A stretch of 32,087 nt of DNA, taken from Mycobacteriaceae bacterium (lineage in GTDB: Bacteria > Actinomycetota > Actinomycetes > Mycobacteriales > Mycobacteriaceae). Shown in pieces: positions 7,405 through 14,417 of the stretch. The notes below the pieces were generated by a model. It searched no databases and had not been told where the DNA came from. It worked only from the letters and a program-made list of their open reading frames with translations. How positions within the stretch are numbered: the stretch's first letter is position 1; each line of letters begins with the position of its first letter. The stretch is from the NCBI GenBank assembly GCA_029977845.1, contig JAPOKC010000031.1:1-32087 (forward strand), read 5' to 3'. The translations under genes were made by a program, and so were the position numbers.

Positions 7405-9169
7405 CGGATCCACCCGGAAGGTCAACCTGCTCGACGTGGCGCTCGGGTTGCCGGCGCTGCTGGCCGACACCCCGGTGATCCTGCGGGCCGCATTGACCGG
7501 ATTGCTGGCACAGCCGGACTCGAAGACCTCGATCGGCAAGGTGTTCCAGGATCGGGCCCGGCGCCACCCCGATCGGGTGTTCCTCCGGTTCGGTGACCGG
7601 ACCATCACCTACCGGCAGGCCAACGAGACGGTCAACCGTTATGCCGCGGTGCTGTCCGGTTACGGGGTGGGTCACGGCGACGTCGTGGGAATCATGTTGC
7701 GCAACCGGCCCGAGACCGTGCTCGTCATGCTGGCCACGGTCAAGTGCGGGGCGATCGCCGGAATGCTGAACTACAACCAGAGGGCGGATGTGCTGGCGCA
7801 CAGCATCGGTCTGCTGGATTCGACTGTTCTGGTCGCCGAGGCCGATCTGCTCGAGCCGATCCGGGACAGCGGGGCCACGCCGGCCCGGCTCGTGAGCCTC
7901 GAGCAGTTGACCGAGGAGTCCGCCGGCAAGTCCGCCGGCGACCCGCCGTCGGCATCCGAAGTCCGCGCCCGCGCCACCGCGTTCTACATCTTCACCTCGG
8001 GTACCACCGGCCATCCCAAGGCCAGCGTGATGACCCACCAGCGCTGGCTGCGCGCGCTGGCCGGATTCAGCGGCCTCGGCGTCCGGTTACGCGGCGAGGA
8101 CACCATGTACTGCGCCCTGCCGCTGTATCACAACAACGCGCTGACCGTCGCGCTGTCCTCGGTGCTCGACGCCGGCGCGACACTGGCACTCGGGGCCTCG
8201 TTCTCGGCATCCCGGTTCTGGGACGAGGTGATCGCCGCCGATGCCACCGCGTTCGTCTACATCGGCGAATTGTGCCGGTATCTGCTCAACCAGCCGCCCA
8301 AGCCCACCGACCGCACCCACCGGGTCCGGGTGATCGTCGGCAACGGGTTGCGGCCGGACATCTGGGAGCAGTTCACGAAACGTTTCGGCATCAAGCGGGT
8401 GGTCGAGTTCTACGCCGCCAGCGAGGGCAACACCGCGTTCATCAACATCCTCAACATCCCGGGATCCACCGGGGTGAACCCGATCCCGCTGGCCTATGTC
8501 GAGTACGACCCCGTGAGCGGTGATCCGGTGCGTGACGACAAGGGGCGGGTGCGACGGGTGCCGGCCGGTCAACCGGGTCTGCTGCTCAGCCCGGTGAGCC
8601 GGTTGTCGCCGTTCGACGGGTACACCGACAAGGCGGCGTCGGAGAAGAAACTGGTGCGCAACGCTTTCCGGGACGGGGACGTCTGGTTCAACACCGGCGA
8701 TCTGATGAGCCCGCAGGGTATGGGCCACGCCAGTTTCGCCGACCGGATCGGCGACACCTTCCGGTGGAAGGGGGAGAACGTCGCCACCACGGAGGTGGAG
8801 GCGGCGCTGTCGGCTGACCGCAGTGTCGAGGAGTGCACGGTGTTCGGTGTGGAGGTTCCCGGCGCCGACGGGCGAGCCGGGATGGCTGCGGTCAAGTTAC
8901 GCGACGGTGCAACCTTCGACGGAAAAACGTTGGCAGGCAAGCTCTTCCAAAACCTCCCGGGTTACGCCGTTCCGCTGTTCATCCGGCTCGTTCCGGGTCT
9001 TGAAACCACCTCGACGTTCAAGAGCCGCAAGGTCGATCTGCGCGATCAGGCTTTCGGATCTCAGGTGAGCGATCCGCTTTACGTCCTGTCCGGCCGTCGC
9101 GAGGGTTACGTGCCGTTCTACGCCGGTTACCCCGCCGAGGTCGCCGCAGGCAAGCGCCCGGCGGGTTAG
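7394..9169 (+). CDS. fadD6: Acyl-CoA synthetase FadD6 (FATP/FACL type)
   Basis: The 591-aa AMP-forming ligase makes acyl-CoA from fatty acids, probably at the membrane. Its AMP-binding motif is YIFTSGTTGHPKAS (about residues 197-210). The FATP-type signature region includes YAASEGNTAF and NTGDLM, then FADRIGDTFRWKGENVATTEVE, and the end carries STFKSRKVDLRDQ with the likely catalytic Lys. The first 50 residues contain a hydrophobic helix (LPALLADTPVILRAALTGLLA) that may bind membrane. The length is close to that of M. tuberculosis FadD6. I chose the ATG at 7394 because AAGGAA lies 7 bases upstream inside the LOG gene. A further in-frame extension back to about 7166 would cover half of LOG and is rejected. 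The methyltransferase gene follows after 2 bases. Confidence 0.92.
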   Translation: MSTDGSTRKVNLLDVALGLPALLADTPVILRAALTGLLAQPDSKTSIGKVFQDRARRHPDRVFLRFGDRTITYRQANETVNRYAAVLSGYGVGHGDVVGIMLRNRPETVLVMLATVKCGAIAGMLNYNQRADVLAHSIGLLDSTVLVAEADLLEPIRDSGATPARLVSLEQLTEESAGKSAGDPPSASEVRARATAFYIFTSGTTGHPKASVMTHQRWLRALAGFSGLGVRLRGEDTMYCALPLYHNNALTVALSSVLDAGATLALGASFSASRFWDEVIAADATAFVYIGELCRYLLNQPPKPTDRTHRVRVIVGNGLRPDIWEQFTKRFGIKRVVEFYAASEGNTAFINILNIPGSTGVNPIPLAYVEYDPVSGDPVRDDKGRVRRVPAGQPGLLLSPVSRLSPFDGYTDKAASEKKLVRNAFRDGDVWFNTGDLMSPQGMGHASFADRIGDTFRWKGENVATTEVEAALSADRSVEECTVFGVEVPGADGRAGMAAVKLRDGATFDGKTLAGKLFQNLPGYAVPLFIRLVPGLETTSTFKSRKVDLRDQAFGSQVSDPLYVLSGRREGYVPFYAGYPAEVAAGKRPAG

Positions 9170-9171
9170 CG

Positions 9172-10212
9172 ATGGCCGACCCCGAGCGGATACGGCAGGC
9201 CCTGGCGGCGCGAGTGGACAACCTGGTCCGGGCCGACGGCGAGATGACCCTGCCCGCTGTTCCCGGGATGATCGAGGAGTACACCGACAAATGCGTGGCC
9301 GCCTTCGCCGCGATGGGCCGGCGGTTCAACACCGAGGAACGCGGCCACCTGAGATCGGTGCTGGAGCAGGCCATGGCGCAAGCCTGGGAGTTCTCCCAGC
9401 GTTCGAGCATCACCATCGCCTACCGGTCTTCCAGTGCGGGTCCGCTGGACTACCGGGTCGGCGTCAATCTGGTGACGCTGGAGCAGGCCTATGACGAATG
9501 GATCGCCAACCGGGAGCCGCCGCTGTTCGGATCCGAACCCGACGCCCGGGTGATGGCGTTGGCGGCCGAATTGACCGAGCCCGCCGAGGTGCTCGATGTC
9601 GGCGCCGGAACCGGACGCAACGCACTCGCGCTGGCCCGTCGTGGACACCGGGTCGACGCGATCGAACCGTCGGCGGGATTCGTCGAGACCATGCGCACCG
9701 AGGCGCAACGGGAGTCGTTGAGCGTCAGGGTGATCCAGTCCGATGCATTCTCCGGCGATGTCTTCCCCAGAGCCGACTACGCACTGATCGTCGTTTCCGG
9801 GGTCGTCTCGGAGTTCCGCACGGCGGCGCAGTTGCGCATGCTGTTCGAACTGGCGGCCCGGTCGCTGGCTCCCGGCGGCAGGCTGGTGTTCAACACCTTT
9901 CTCACCCGTGAGGGCTATACACCCGATGACGCGGCCCGAGAGTTCGCCCAGCAGTCCTACGCGTGCCTGTTCACCCGGACCGAAGTGTCGGACGCGGTCG
10001 CCGGACTGCCGCTGGACCTCCTCTCCGAGGAGAGCGTTCACGACTACGAGAAGGCGCACCTGCCCGACGGGGCCTGGCCTCCGACCGGCTGGTATGTCAA
10101 CTGGGTGACCGGCAAGGACGTCTTCGGACTCGAACCCGGGGACTGCCCGATCGACCTCCGGTGGCTGGTCTACCGCAAGTCCGCCGGCGCACCAGGCACC
10201 ATAGGGGGGTGA
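9172..10212 (+). CDS. SAM-dependent methyltransferase, class I
   Basis: The 346-aa protein has a Rossmann methyltransferase core from about 115 to 260. Motif I is VLDVGAGTGRN (140-150), an acidic ribose-binding residue occurs in VDAIEPSAGF, and a later strand is LAPGGRLVFNTFL. The core resembles TehB-type small-molecule methyltransferases. The first roughly 110 residues, helical and including LPAVPGMIEEYTDKC, and the last 80 are unlike a bare methyltransferase and may set substrate choice. It sits 2 bases after fadD6 and overlaps folP2 by 4 bases, so it is inside the operon. As I remember it, M. tuberculosis has fadD6 and folP2 directly adjacent, so this gene is extra here. The substrate is unknown. 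Confidence 0.85.
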   Translation: MADPERIRQALAARVDNLVRADGEMTLPAVPGMIEEYTDKCVAAFAAMGRRFNTEERGHLRSVLEQAMAQAWEFSQRSSITIAYRSSSAGPLDYRVGVNLVTLEQAYDEWIANREPPLFGSEPDARVMALAAELTEPAEVLDVGAGTGRNALALARRGHRVDAIEPSAGFVETMRTEAQRESLSVRVIQSDAFSGDVFPRADYALIVVSGVVSEFRTAAQLRMLFELAARSLAPGGRLVFNTFLTREGYTPDDAAREFAQQSYACLFTRTEVSDAVAGLPLDLLSEESVHDYEKAHLPDGAWPPTGWYVNWVTGKDVFGLEPGDCPIDLRWLVYRKSAGAPGTIGG

Positions 10213-11096
10213 CTGTGGCCTCTGGTGGGACGTTCTGCGGACGCCCGGTGGCCGCCGACCGTGCGCTGATCATGGCGATCGTCAACCGCACGCCGGACTC
10301 GTTCTACGACCGCGGGGCGACCTTCACCGACGAGGCGGCCAAAGAGGCCGTCCACCGGGTCATCGCCGAGGGTGCCGACGTCGTCGACATCGGCGGAGTC
10401 AAGGCGGGCCCGGGTGTCACCGTCGACTCCGACGAGGAGACCCGCAGGGTGGTGCCCTTCATCGAGTGGCTGCGCGCGGCCTACCCGGATCAGCTCATCA
10501 GCGTCGACACCTGGCGGGCCTCGGTGGCCGAACAAGCCTGCGCCGCCGGGGCCGACATCATCAACGACACCTGGGCCGGACACGATCCGGCGCTGCCGGA
10601 GGTGGCCGCCGAGTTCGGTGCCGGACTGGTCTGCTCGCACACCGGCGGCGCCGTCCCGCGCACCCGCCCGTTTCGGGTGAACTACGGCACCACGCTGACC
10701 GGAGTGGTCGACGATGTCATCGCCGAGGTCACCGCCGCGGCCGAGCACGCGGTGAGGCTCGGCGTCCGCCGCGACGGCATCCTGATCGACCCGACACACG
10801 ACTTCGGCAAGAACACCTTCCACGGCCTGACGTTGTTGCGACACGTCAAGGATCTGGTGGACACGGGGTGGCCGGTGCTGATGGCGCTGAGCAACAAGGA
10901 CTTCGTCGGGGAGACTCTGGGGGTGGAACTGACCGAACGTCTGGAGGGCACGCTGGCTGCGACCGCACTCGCCGCCGCCGACGGGGCCCGGATGTTCCGC
11001 GTGCACGAGGTCGGCCCCACCCGCCGGGTCCTGGAGATGGTCGCCTCGATCCGGGGCGAGCGGCCGCCGGCCCGGACCGTGCGGGGGCTGGCGTGA
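10209..11096 (+). CDS. folP2: Dihydropteroate-synthase-like protein FolP2
   Basis: The protein is 295 aa from the GTG at 10209. A second GTG at 10215 sits 6 bases after an AGGGGG run and is an equally good start. It has the pterin-binding TIM-barrel pattern: MAIVNRTPDSF (22-32), GADVVDIGG (55-63), DTW, IINDTW, a Lys in SNKDFVG (Lys230), and RVHEV near the end. It matches mycobacterial FolP2. The loop that in true DHPS reads GGESTRPG is here GGVKAGPG, so the Ser-Thr-Arg part that shapes the pABA site is gone. Published work on mycobacterial FolP2 has not shown DHPS activity. It starts within the methyltransferase stop and overlaps gpgS by 4 bases. The real reaction is unknown. Confidence 0.9.
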   Translation: MTVASGGTFCGRPVAADRALIMAIVNRTPDSFYDRGATFTDEAAKEAVHRVIAEGADVVDIGGVKAGPGVTVDSDEETRRVVPFIEWLRAAYPDQLISVDTWRASVAEQACAAGADIINDTWAGHDPALPEVAAEFGAGLVCSHTGGAVPRTRPFRVNYGTTLTGVVDDVIAEVTAAAEHAVRLGVRRDGILIDPTHDFGKNTFHGLTLLRHVKDLVDTGWPVLMALSNKDFVGETLGVELTERLEGTLAATALAAADGARMFRVHEVGPTRRVLEMVASIRGERPPARTVRGLA

Positions 11097-12019
11097 CGTC
11101 CGACACGGCCCGGCCCGGAGACGTGTGGCTGAGCAGTCAGGGCTGGCAACGGCCGGACTGGACACTGGAGGATCTGGTGGCCGCCAAGCACGGCCGGACG
11201 GTCTCGGTCGTGTTGCCGGCGCTCGACGAGGAGAAGACGGTCGGCGCCGTCGTCCGGACCATCACGCCGATGCTGGGTGGCCTGGTCGACGAACTCATCG
11301 TCCTGGACTCCGGTTCCACCGACGCGACCGATGCCCGGGCGCGGGAGGCCGGGGCGCGGGTGGTGCGCCGCGAGGAGGCCCTGCCCGAGGTGGCGCCGCA
11401 GCCCGGCAAGGGTGAGGCGCTGTGGCGATCGCTGGCGGCCACCACCGGCGACATCGTCGTGTTCATCGACTCCGATCTCATCGACCCCGATCCGATGTTC
11501 GTGCCGCGACTGGTCGGTCCGATCCTGACCGAGGACGGTGTCCGACTCGTCCGCGGCTACTACCGGCGGCCGCTCAAGGTCGGCGACGCCGAGGACGCCA
11601 GCGGCGGCGGGCGGGTCACCGAACTGGTCGCGCGGCCACTGCTGGCGGCCCTGCGGCCGGAACTGGGCTGCATTCTGCAACCGCTGGGCGGGGAGTACGC
11701 CGGCACCAGGGAACTGCTGACCTCGATTCCGTTCGCCCCCGGCTACGGCGTGGAGATCGGCATCCTGATCGACACCTACGACAGGTTCGGACTCGAGGCG
11801 ATCGCCCAGGTGAACCTCGGCGTGCGCACGCACCGCAACCGTCCGATCAACGAACTCGGACCGATGAGCCGGCAGGTCATCGCCACACTGCTGACCCGGT
11901 GCGGTATCGCGGATTCCGGTGTCGGGCTGACCCAGTTCTTCCCCGAGGGCGACGGTTACACCGCGCGGACGTCCACGGTCTCGCTGGAAGACCGGCCCCC
12001 CATGAAAACCCTGCGCTGA
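11093..12019 (+). CDS. gpgS: Glucosyl-3-phosphoglycerate synthase GpgS
   Basis: GpgS (GT81, retaining, GT-A fold) joins glucose from a nucleotide sugar to 3-phosphoglycerate. This is the first step toward glucosylglycerate and the methylglucose lipopolysaccharides that bind fatty acyl chains in mycobacteria. The protein is 308 aa from the GTG at 11093. Visible motifs are SVVLPALDEEKTVGAVV for nucleotide binding, the metal-binding DSD at 126-128 (FIDSDLIDPDP), PLGGEYAGTREL, and THRNRP with His247, the second metal ligand. The length is slightly below the M. tuberculosis enzyme at its N-terminus. The start overlaps the folP2 stop (GTGA), so translation is coupled. Confidence 0.94.
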   Translation: MTSDTARPGDVWLSSQGWQRPDWTLEDLVAAKHGRTVSVVLPALDEEKTVGAVVRTITPMLGGLVDELIVLDSGSTDATDARAREAGARVVRREEALPEVAPQPGKGEALWRSLAATTGDIVVFIDSDLIDPDPMFVPRLVGPILTEDGVRLVRGYYRRPLKVGDAEDASGGGRVTELVARPLLAALRPELGCILQPLGGEYAGTRELLTSIPFAPGYGVEIGILIDTYDRFGLEAIAQVNLGVRTHRNRPINELGPMSRQVIATLLTRCGIADSGVGLTQFFPEGDGYTARTSTVSLEDRPPMKTLR

Positions 12020-12037
12020 GTCGGGCAGGATCGTGTC

Positions 12038-12331
12038 GTGACTCTGATCCTGCTGTACCTGGTGGTGCTGATCCTGGTGGGGGTGGTCCTGTTCGGGATC
12101 GCCAGCCTGGTGTTCGGCCGCGGCGAGCAACTGCCGCCCCTGCCGCGGGCCACCACCGCGACGGTGCTGCCGGCCGCCGGGGTGACCGCGGCCGACGTCG
12201 AGGCGGTCAAGTTCACCCAGGTGCTGCGCGGCTACAAGACCAGCGAGGTGGACTGGGTGCTTGACCGCCTGGGCGCCGAACTCGACGCGTTGCGGGCCGA
12301 GTTGGCCGCGGCGCGCGCCGGCCGTGACTGA
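12038..12331 (+). CDS. Small DivIVA-domain membrane protein (Rv1209-like)
   Basis: The 97-aa protein has one N-terminal transmembrane helix (residues about 2-27, LILLYLVVLILVGVVLFGIA), a Pro/Thr linker, and a DivIVA-like segment KFTQVLRGYKTSEVDWVLDRLGAEL leading into a short coiled coil. DivIVA domains recognise or organise polar and septal membranes; this short one is anchored, so a small adaptor at the cell pole or septum is plausible. The GTG start has AGGA 7 bases upstream. It follows gpgS after 18 bases and overlaps tag by 8 bases. The exact role is unknown. Confidence 0.8.
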   Translation: MTLILLYLVVLILVGVVLFGIASLVFGRGEQLPPLPRATTATVLPAAGVTAADVEAVKFTQVLRGYKTSEVDWVLDRLGAELDALRAELAAARAGRD

Positions 12332-12878
12332 ACCGACCCGCTGCCCGTGGGCGCAGGGATCCGACCTCTACCGCGACTACCACGACCGGGAGTGGGGCCG
12401 GCCGTTGCGCGGTAGCGCCGCACTGTTCGAGCGGATGACGCTGGAGGCGTTTCAAAGCGGGCTGTCCTGGCTGATCATCCTGCGGAAGCGGGAGAACTTC
12501 CGCCGCGCCTTCGCCGGCTTCGACATCGAGACGGTCGCGGGTTTCACCGAGACCGACGTGGCCCGCCTGCTCGATGATCCGGGGATCGTGCGCAACCGGG
12601 CCAAAATCGAGGCGGCGGTCACCAACGCCCGGGCCGCTGTCGATCTCGACGTCGATCTGTCCGATCTGTTGTGGTCGTTCGCGCCGCCGGCGCGCCCCAG
12701 GCCCGCCGGGATGGCTGACGTCCCGGCTCAGACCCCGGAGTCCAAGGCCATGGCCACCGAGCTCAAGCGGCGCGGATTCCGGTTCGTCGGCCCCACCACG
12801 GCATACGCGTTGATGCAGGCCACCGGCATGGTTGACGACCACTTGGCAAACTGCTGGGTGTCCCGCAACCCCATCTAG
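12324..12878 (+). CDS. tag: DNA-3-methyladenine glycosylase I
   Basis: Tag removes 3-methyladenine from alkylated DNA as the first step of base excision repair. The 184-aa protein shows the HhH-GPD fold of the Tag family: CPWAQ at the N-terminus, DYHDREWG, FERMTLEAFQSGLSW, and RRGFRFVGPTTAYALMQATGMV. The zinc snap ligands are all present: Cys7, His20, His173 and Cys177. The GTG start at 12324 is inside the preceding gene, an 8-base overlap; upstream in-frame codons belong to the DivIVA gene in another frame. It is the last gene of the tight run, followed by a small hairpin (GGGTGT-TTC-ACACCC, 12881-12895). Confidence 0.94.
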   Translation: MTEPTRCPWAQGSDLYRDYHDREWGRPLRGSAALFERMTLEAFQSGLSWLIILRKRENFRRAFAGFDIETVAGFTETDVARLLDDPGIVRNRAKIEAAVTNARAAVDLDVDLSDLLWSFAPPARPRPAGMADVPAQTPESKAMATELKRRGFRFVGPTTAYALMQATGMVDDHLANCWVSRNPI

Positions 12879-12880
12879 CA

Positions 12881-12895
12881 GGGTGTTTCACACCC
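12881..12895 (+). terminator. Short hairpin after tag
   Basis: GGGTGT-TTC-ACACCC forms a 6-base stem with a 3-base loop two bases after the tag stop. It has no U-tract, so it is only a weak terminator candidate for the operon or a processing signal. Confidence 0.35.
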
Positions 12896-12952
12896 CGGGG
12901 CGCGGATAGGGAACAATGGAGCCCGCTAGGACGAACGGGCCTGCTCAGATCT

Positions 12953-12960
12953 GGAAGGAG
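12953..12960 (+). promoter_or_regulatory. Strong Shine-Dalgarno of the DUF3117 gene
   Basis: GGAAGGAG lies 6 bases before the ATG at 12967. It identifies this ATG as the start rather than the in-frame ATG at 12916. Confidence 0.7.
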
Positions 12961-12966
12961 CACTCG

Positions 12967-13134
12967 ATGGCGGCGATGAAGCCGCGGACCGGTGACGGTC
13001 CGCTGGAAGCGACCAAGGAAGGGCGCGGCATCGTGATGCGCGTGCCACTGGAGGGTGGCGGACGCCTGGTCGTCGAGTTGACGCCCGATGAGGCCTCGGC
13101 ACTGGGCGACGAACTCAAGGCCGTCACCAGCTAG
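12967..13134 (+). CDS. DUF3117 small protein (Rv1211-like)
   Basis: The 55-aa cytoplasmic protein starts MAAMKPRTGDGPLEATKEG and continues IVMRVPLEGGGRLVVELTPDEASALGDEL. This is the DUF3117 family, found as a single short protein across Actinobacteria. It has no signal peptide or membrane segment, and its two halves look like paired beta strands and a short helix. The strong Shine-Dalgarno and an 88-base upstream gap suggest it has its own promoter, although I cannot pick a clear -10. A two-sided terminator follows. The function is not known. Confidence 0.88.
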   Translation: MAAMKPRTGDGPLEATKEGRGIVMRVPLEGGGRLVVELTPDEASALGDELKAVTS

Positions 13135-13146
13135 CGTTCCACCTCC

Positions 13147-13184
13147 GAAACCCCGCGCCATCAGAGACACCGGTGCGGGGTTTC
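13147..13184. terminator. Bidirectional terminator between DUF3117 gene and glgM
   Basis: GAAACCCCGC (13147-13156) and GCGGGGTTTC (13175-13184) pair perfectly over 10 bases around an 18-base loop. The outer AAA/TTT gives a short U-run in both directions. It lies between two convergent genes (stops at 13134 and 13200), as expected for a shared terminator. Confidence 0.7.
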
Positions 13185-13199
13185 GTGCTGCCGGTGCGG

Positions 13200-14363
13200 C
13201 TACCGCGACACCGCGCGGTATATCTCGAACGTCTGCTCGGCGATCCGCGCCCAGGAGAACTCGTCGATGCAGCGCAGCCGGCCGGCGGTCCCGTAGCGGT
13301 CGGCCTTGGCCGGGTCGGCGATCAGAGCGTTGACGCCCGCGGCCAGACCCGCCTCGAAACCGGCCGGATCATCGGCGTCGTAGTGCACCAGCGTTCCGGT
13401 CACGCCGTCATCGACCACCTCGGGGATCCCGCCGACGTCACTGGCCACCACCGCCGTCCCGCAGGCCATCGCCTCGAGATTGACGATCCCCAGCGGTTCA
13501 TACACCGATGGGCAGACGAAAACCGTTGCTGCGGAAAGTATTTCACGTATCTCGTTAACGGGTAGGAAGTCCCGGACCCAGAACACCCCGCTGCGCCGGG
13601 CGGCGAGTTCTGCCACCGCGCCCTCGACCTCCGCGGCGATCTCCGGGGTATCGGGCGCGCCGGCGCACAGCACCAGCTGAGCCTCCGGGACGAACCGGTG
13701 CGCCGCGGCGATCAGATGCGGCACGCCCTTCTGCCGGGTGATGCGCCCGACGAAGGCCACGATCGGCCGGGAAGGATCGACACCGAGTTCGGCGAGTACC
13801 GAGTCCTCCGCCTCCGGCCCGCTCGGGTACCAGACGCCGGTGTCCACACCGTTTTTCACCACGTGCACCCGGCCGGGATCCAAGGTCGGATAGACCGACA
13901 GTACGTCCCTGCGCATCCCGGAGCTGACCGCGATCACCGCGTCGGCCGCGGTCACGGCGGTTCGCTCCACCCACAGCGAGACCTGGTAGCCGCCGCCGAG
14001 CTGTTCGGCCTTCCACGGCCGAAGTGGCTCCAGCGAGTGCGCGGTCAACACGTGCGGAACCCCGTGCAACAGCGAGGCGATGTGTCCGGCCATGCCGGTG
14101 TACCAGGTGTGTGAGTGCACCACATCGGCGCCGGCTGCCGCGTGCGCCATCCGCAGGTCGGCCGACAGCGTCGACAGCGCGGCATTGGCATCGGCGAGCA
14201 CCGGGTCGGGCTGATGGACGAAGGCGCCCGGACGTGGCGCGCCCATGCAGTGCACATCGACATCGCACAACCCGCGCAGCTGAGCCACCAGCTCGGTCAC
14301 ATGCACGCCGGCGCCGCCGTAAACCTCAGGCGGGTACTCCCGGGTCATCATCGCGACGCGCAT
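13200..14363 (-). CDS. glgM: Alpha-maltose-1-phosphate synthase GlgM (annotated GlgA)
   Basis: The 387-aa GT4-family, GT-B-fold glycosyltransferase starts MRVAMMTREYPPEVYGGAG, with the G-G loop that binds the sugar nucleotide. The C-terminal domain has FVGRITRQKGVPHL, VCPSVYEPLGIVNLEAMACGTAVVAS and GGIPEVV, including the E-x7-E donor motif. The M. tuberculosis orthologue Rv1212c, long called glgA, has been shown to join ADP-glucose to glucose-1-phosphate to give maltose-1-phosphate, which GlgE polymerises into alpha-glucan. Divergent glgC supplies the ADP-glucose. The ATG at 14363 has TAGGTT 7 bases upstream and no Shine-Dalgarno. The specific activity is inferred from orthology. Confidence 0.93.
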   Translation of the reverse strand: MRVAMMTREYPPEVYGGAGVHVTELVAQLRGLCDVDVHCMGAPRPGAFVHQPDPVLADANAALSTLSADLRMAHAAAGADVVHSHTWYTGMAGHIASLLHGVPHVLTAHSLEPLRPWKAEQLGGGYQVSLWVERTAVTAADAVIAVSSGMRRDVLSVYPTLDPGRVHVVKNGVDTGVWYPSGPEAEDSVLAELGVDPSRPIVAFVGRITRQKGVPHLIAAAHRFVPEAQLVLCAGAPDTPEIAAEVEGAVAELAARRSGVFWVRDFLPVNEIREILSAATVFVCPSVYEPLGIVNLEAMACGTAVVASDVGGIPEVVDDGVTGTLVHYDADDPAGFEAGLAAGVNALIADPAKADRYGTAGRLRCIDEFSWARIAEQTFEIYRAVSR

Positions 14364-14370
14364 ACCGCAG

Positions 14371-14376
14371 AACCTA
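14371..14376 (-). promoter_or_regulatory. -10 box TAGGTT of glgM
   Basis: On the minus strand TAGGTT and 7 bases precede the ATG at 14363, leaderless spacing. It lies only 29 bases from the identical hexamer serving glgC on the other strand. Confidence 0.55.
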
Positions 14377-14405
14377 ATGCACTAGCAGAGGGCAGCGGGT
14401 GCGGT

Positions 14406-14411
14406 TAGGTT
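14406..14411 (+). promoter_or_regulatory. -10 box TAGGTT of glgC
   Basis: TAGGTT plus 6 bases leads to the glgC ATG at 14418. The same hexamer faces the other way for glgM, so the two partner enzymes have matching promoters. Confidence 0.55.
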
Positions 14412-14417
14412 TGCACC

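Noticed and set aside
6778..7608. Upstream extension of the STAND ATPase frame
   Set aside because: It would run through the LOG and fadD6 genes on the other strand, lacks protein-like sequence, and the ATG at 6777 has a well-placed -10.
9172..10212. Tellurite-resistance protein TehB
   Set aside because: Only the general methyltransferase core is similar; the extra N- and C-terminal regions and the operon context do not support a tellurite role.
10209..11096. Calling FolP2 a working dihydropteroate synthase
   Set aside because: The GGESTRPG loop is altered to GGVKAGPG and published work has not shown DHPS activity for mycobacterial FolP2.
12884..12914. SigF-like (GTTT...GGATAG) or SigE/SigH-like (GGGAAC) promoter upstream of the DUF3117 gene
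   Set aside because: The -10 does not match GGGTAT well, and the GGGAAC at 12909-12914 has no GTT at the expected distance.
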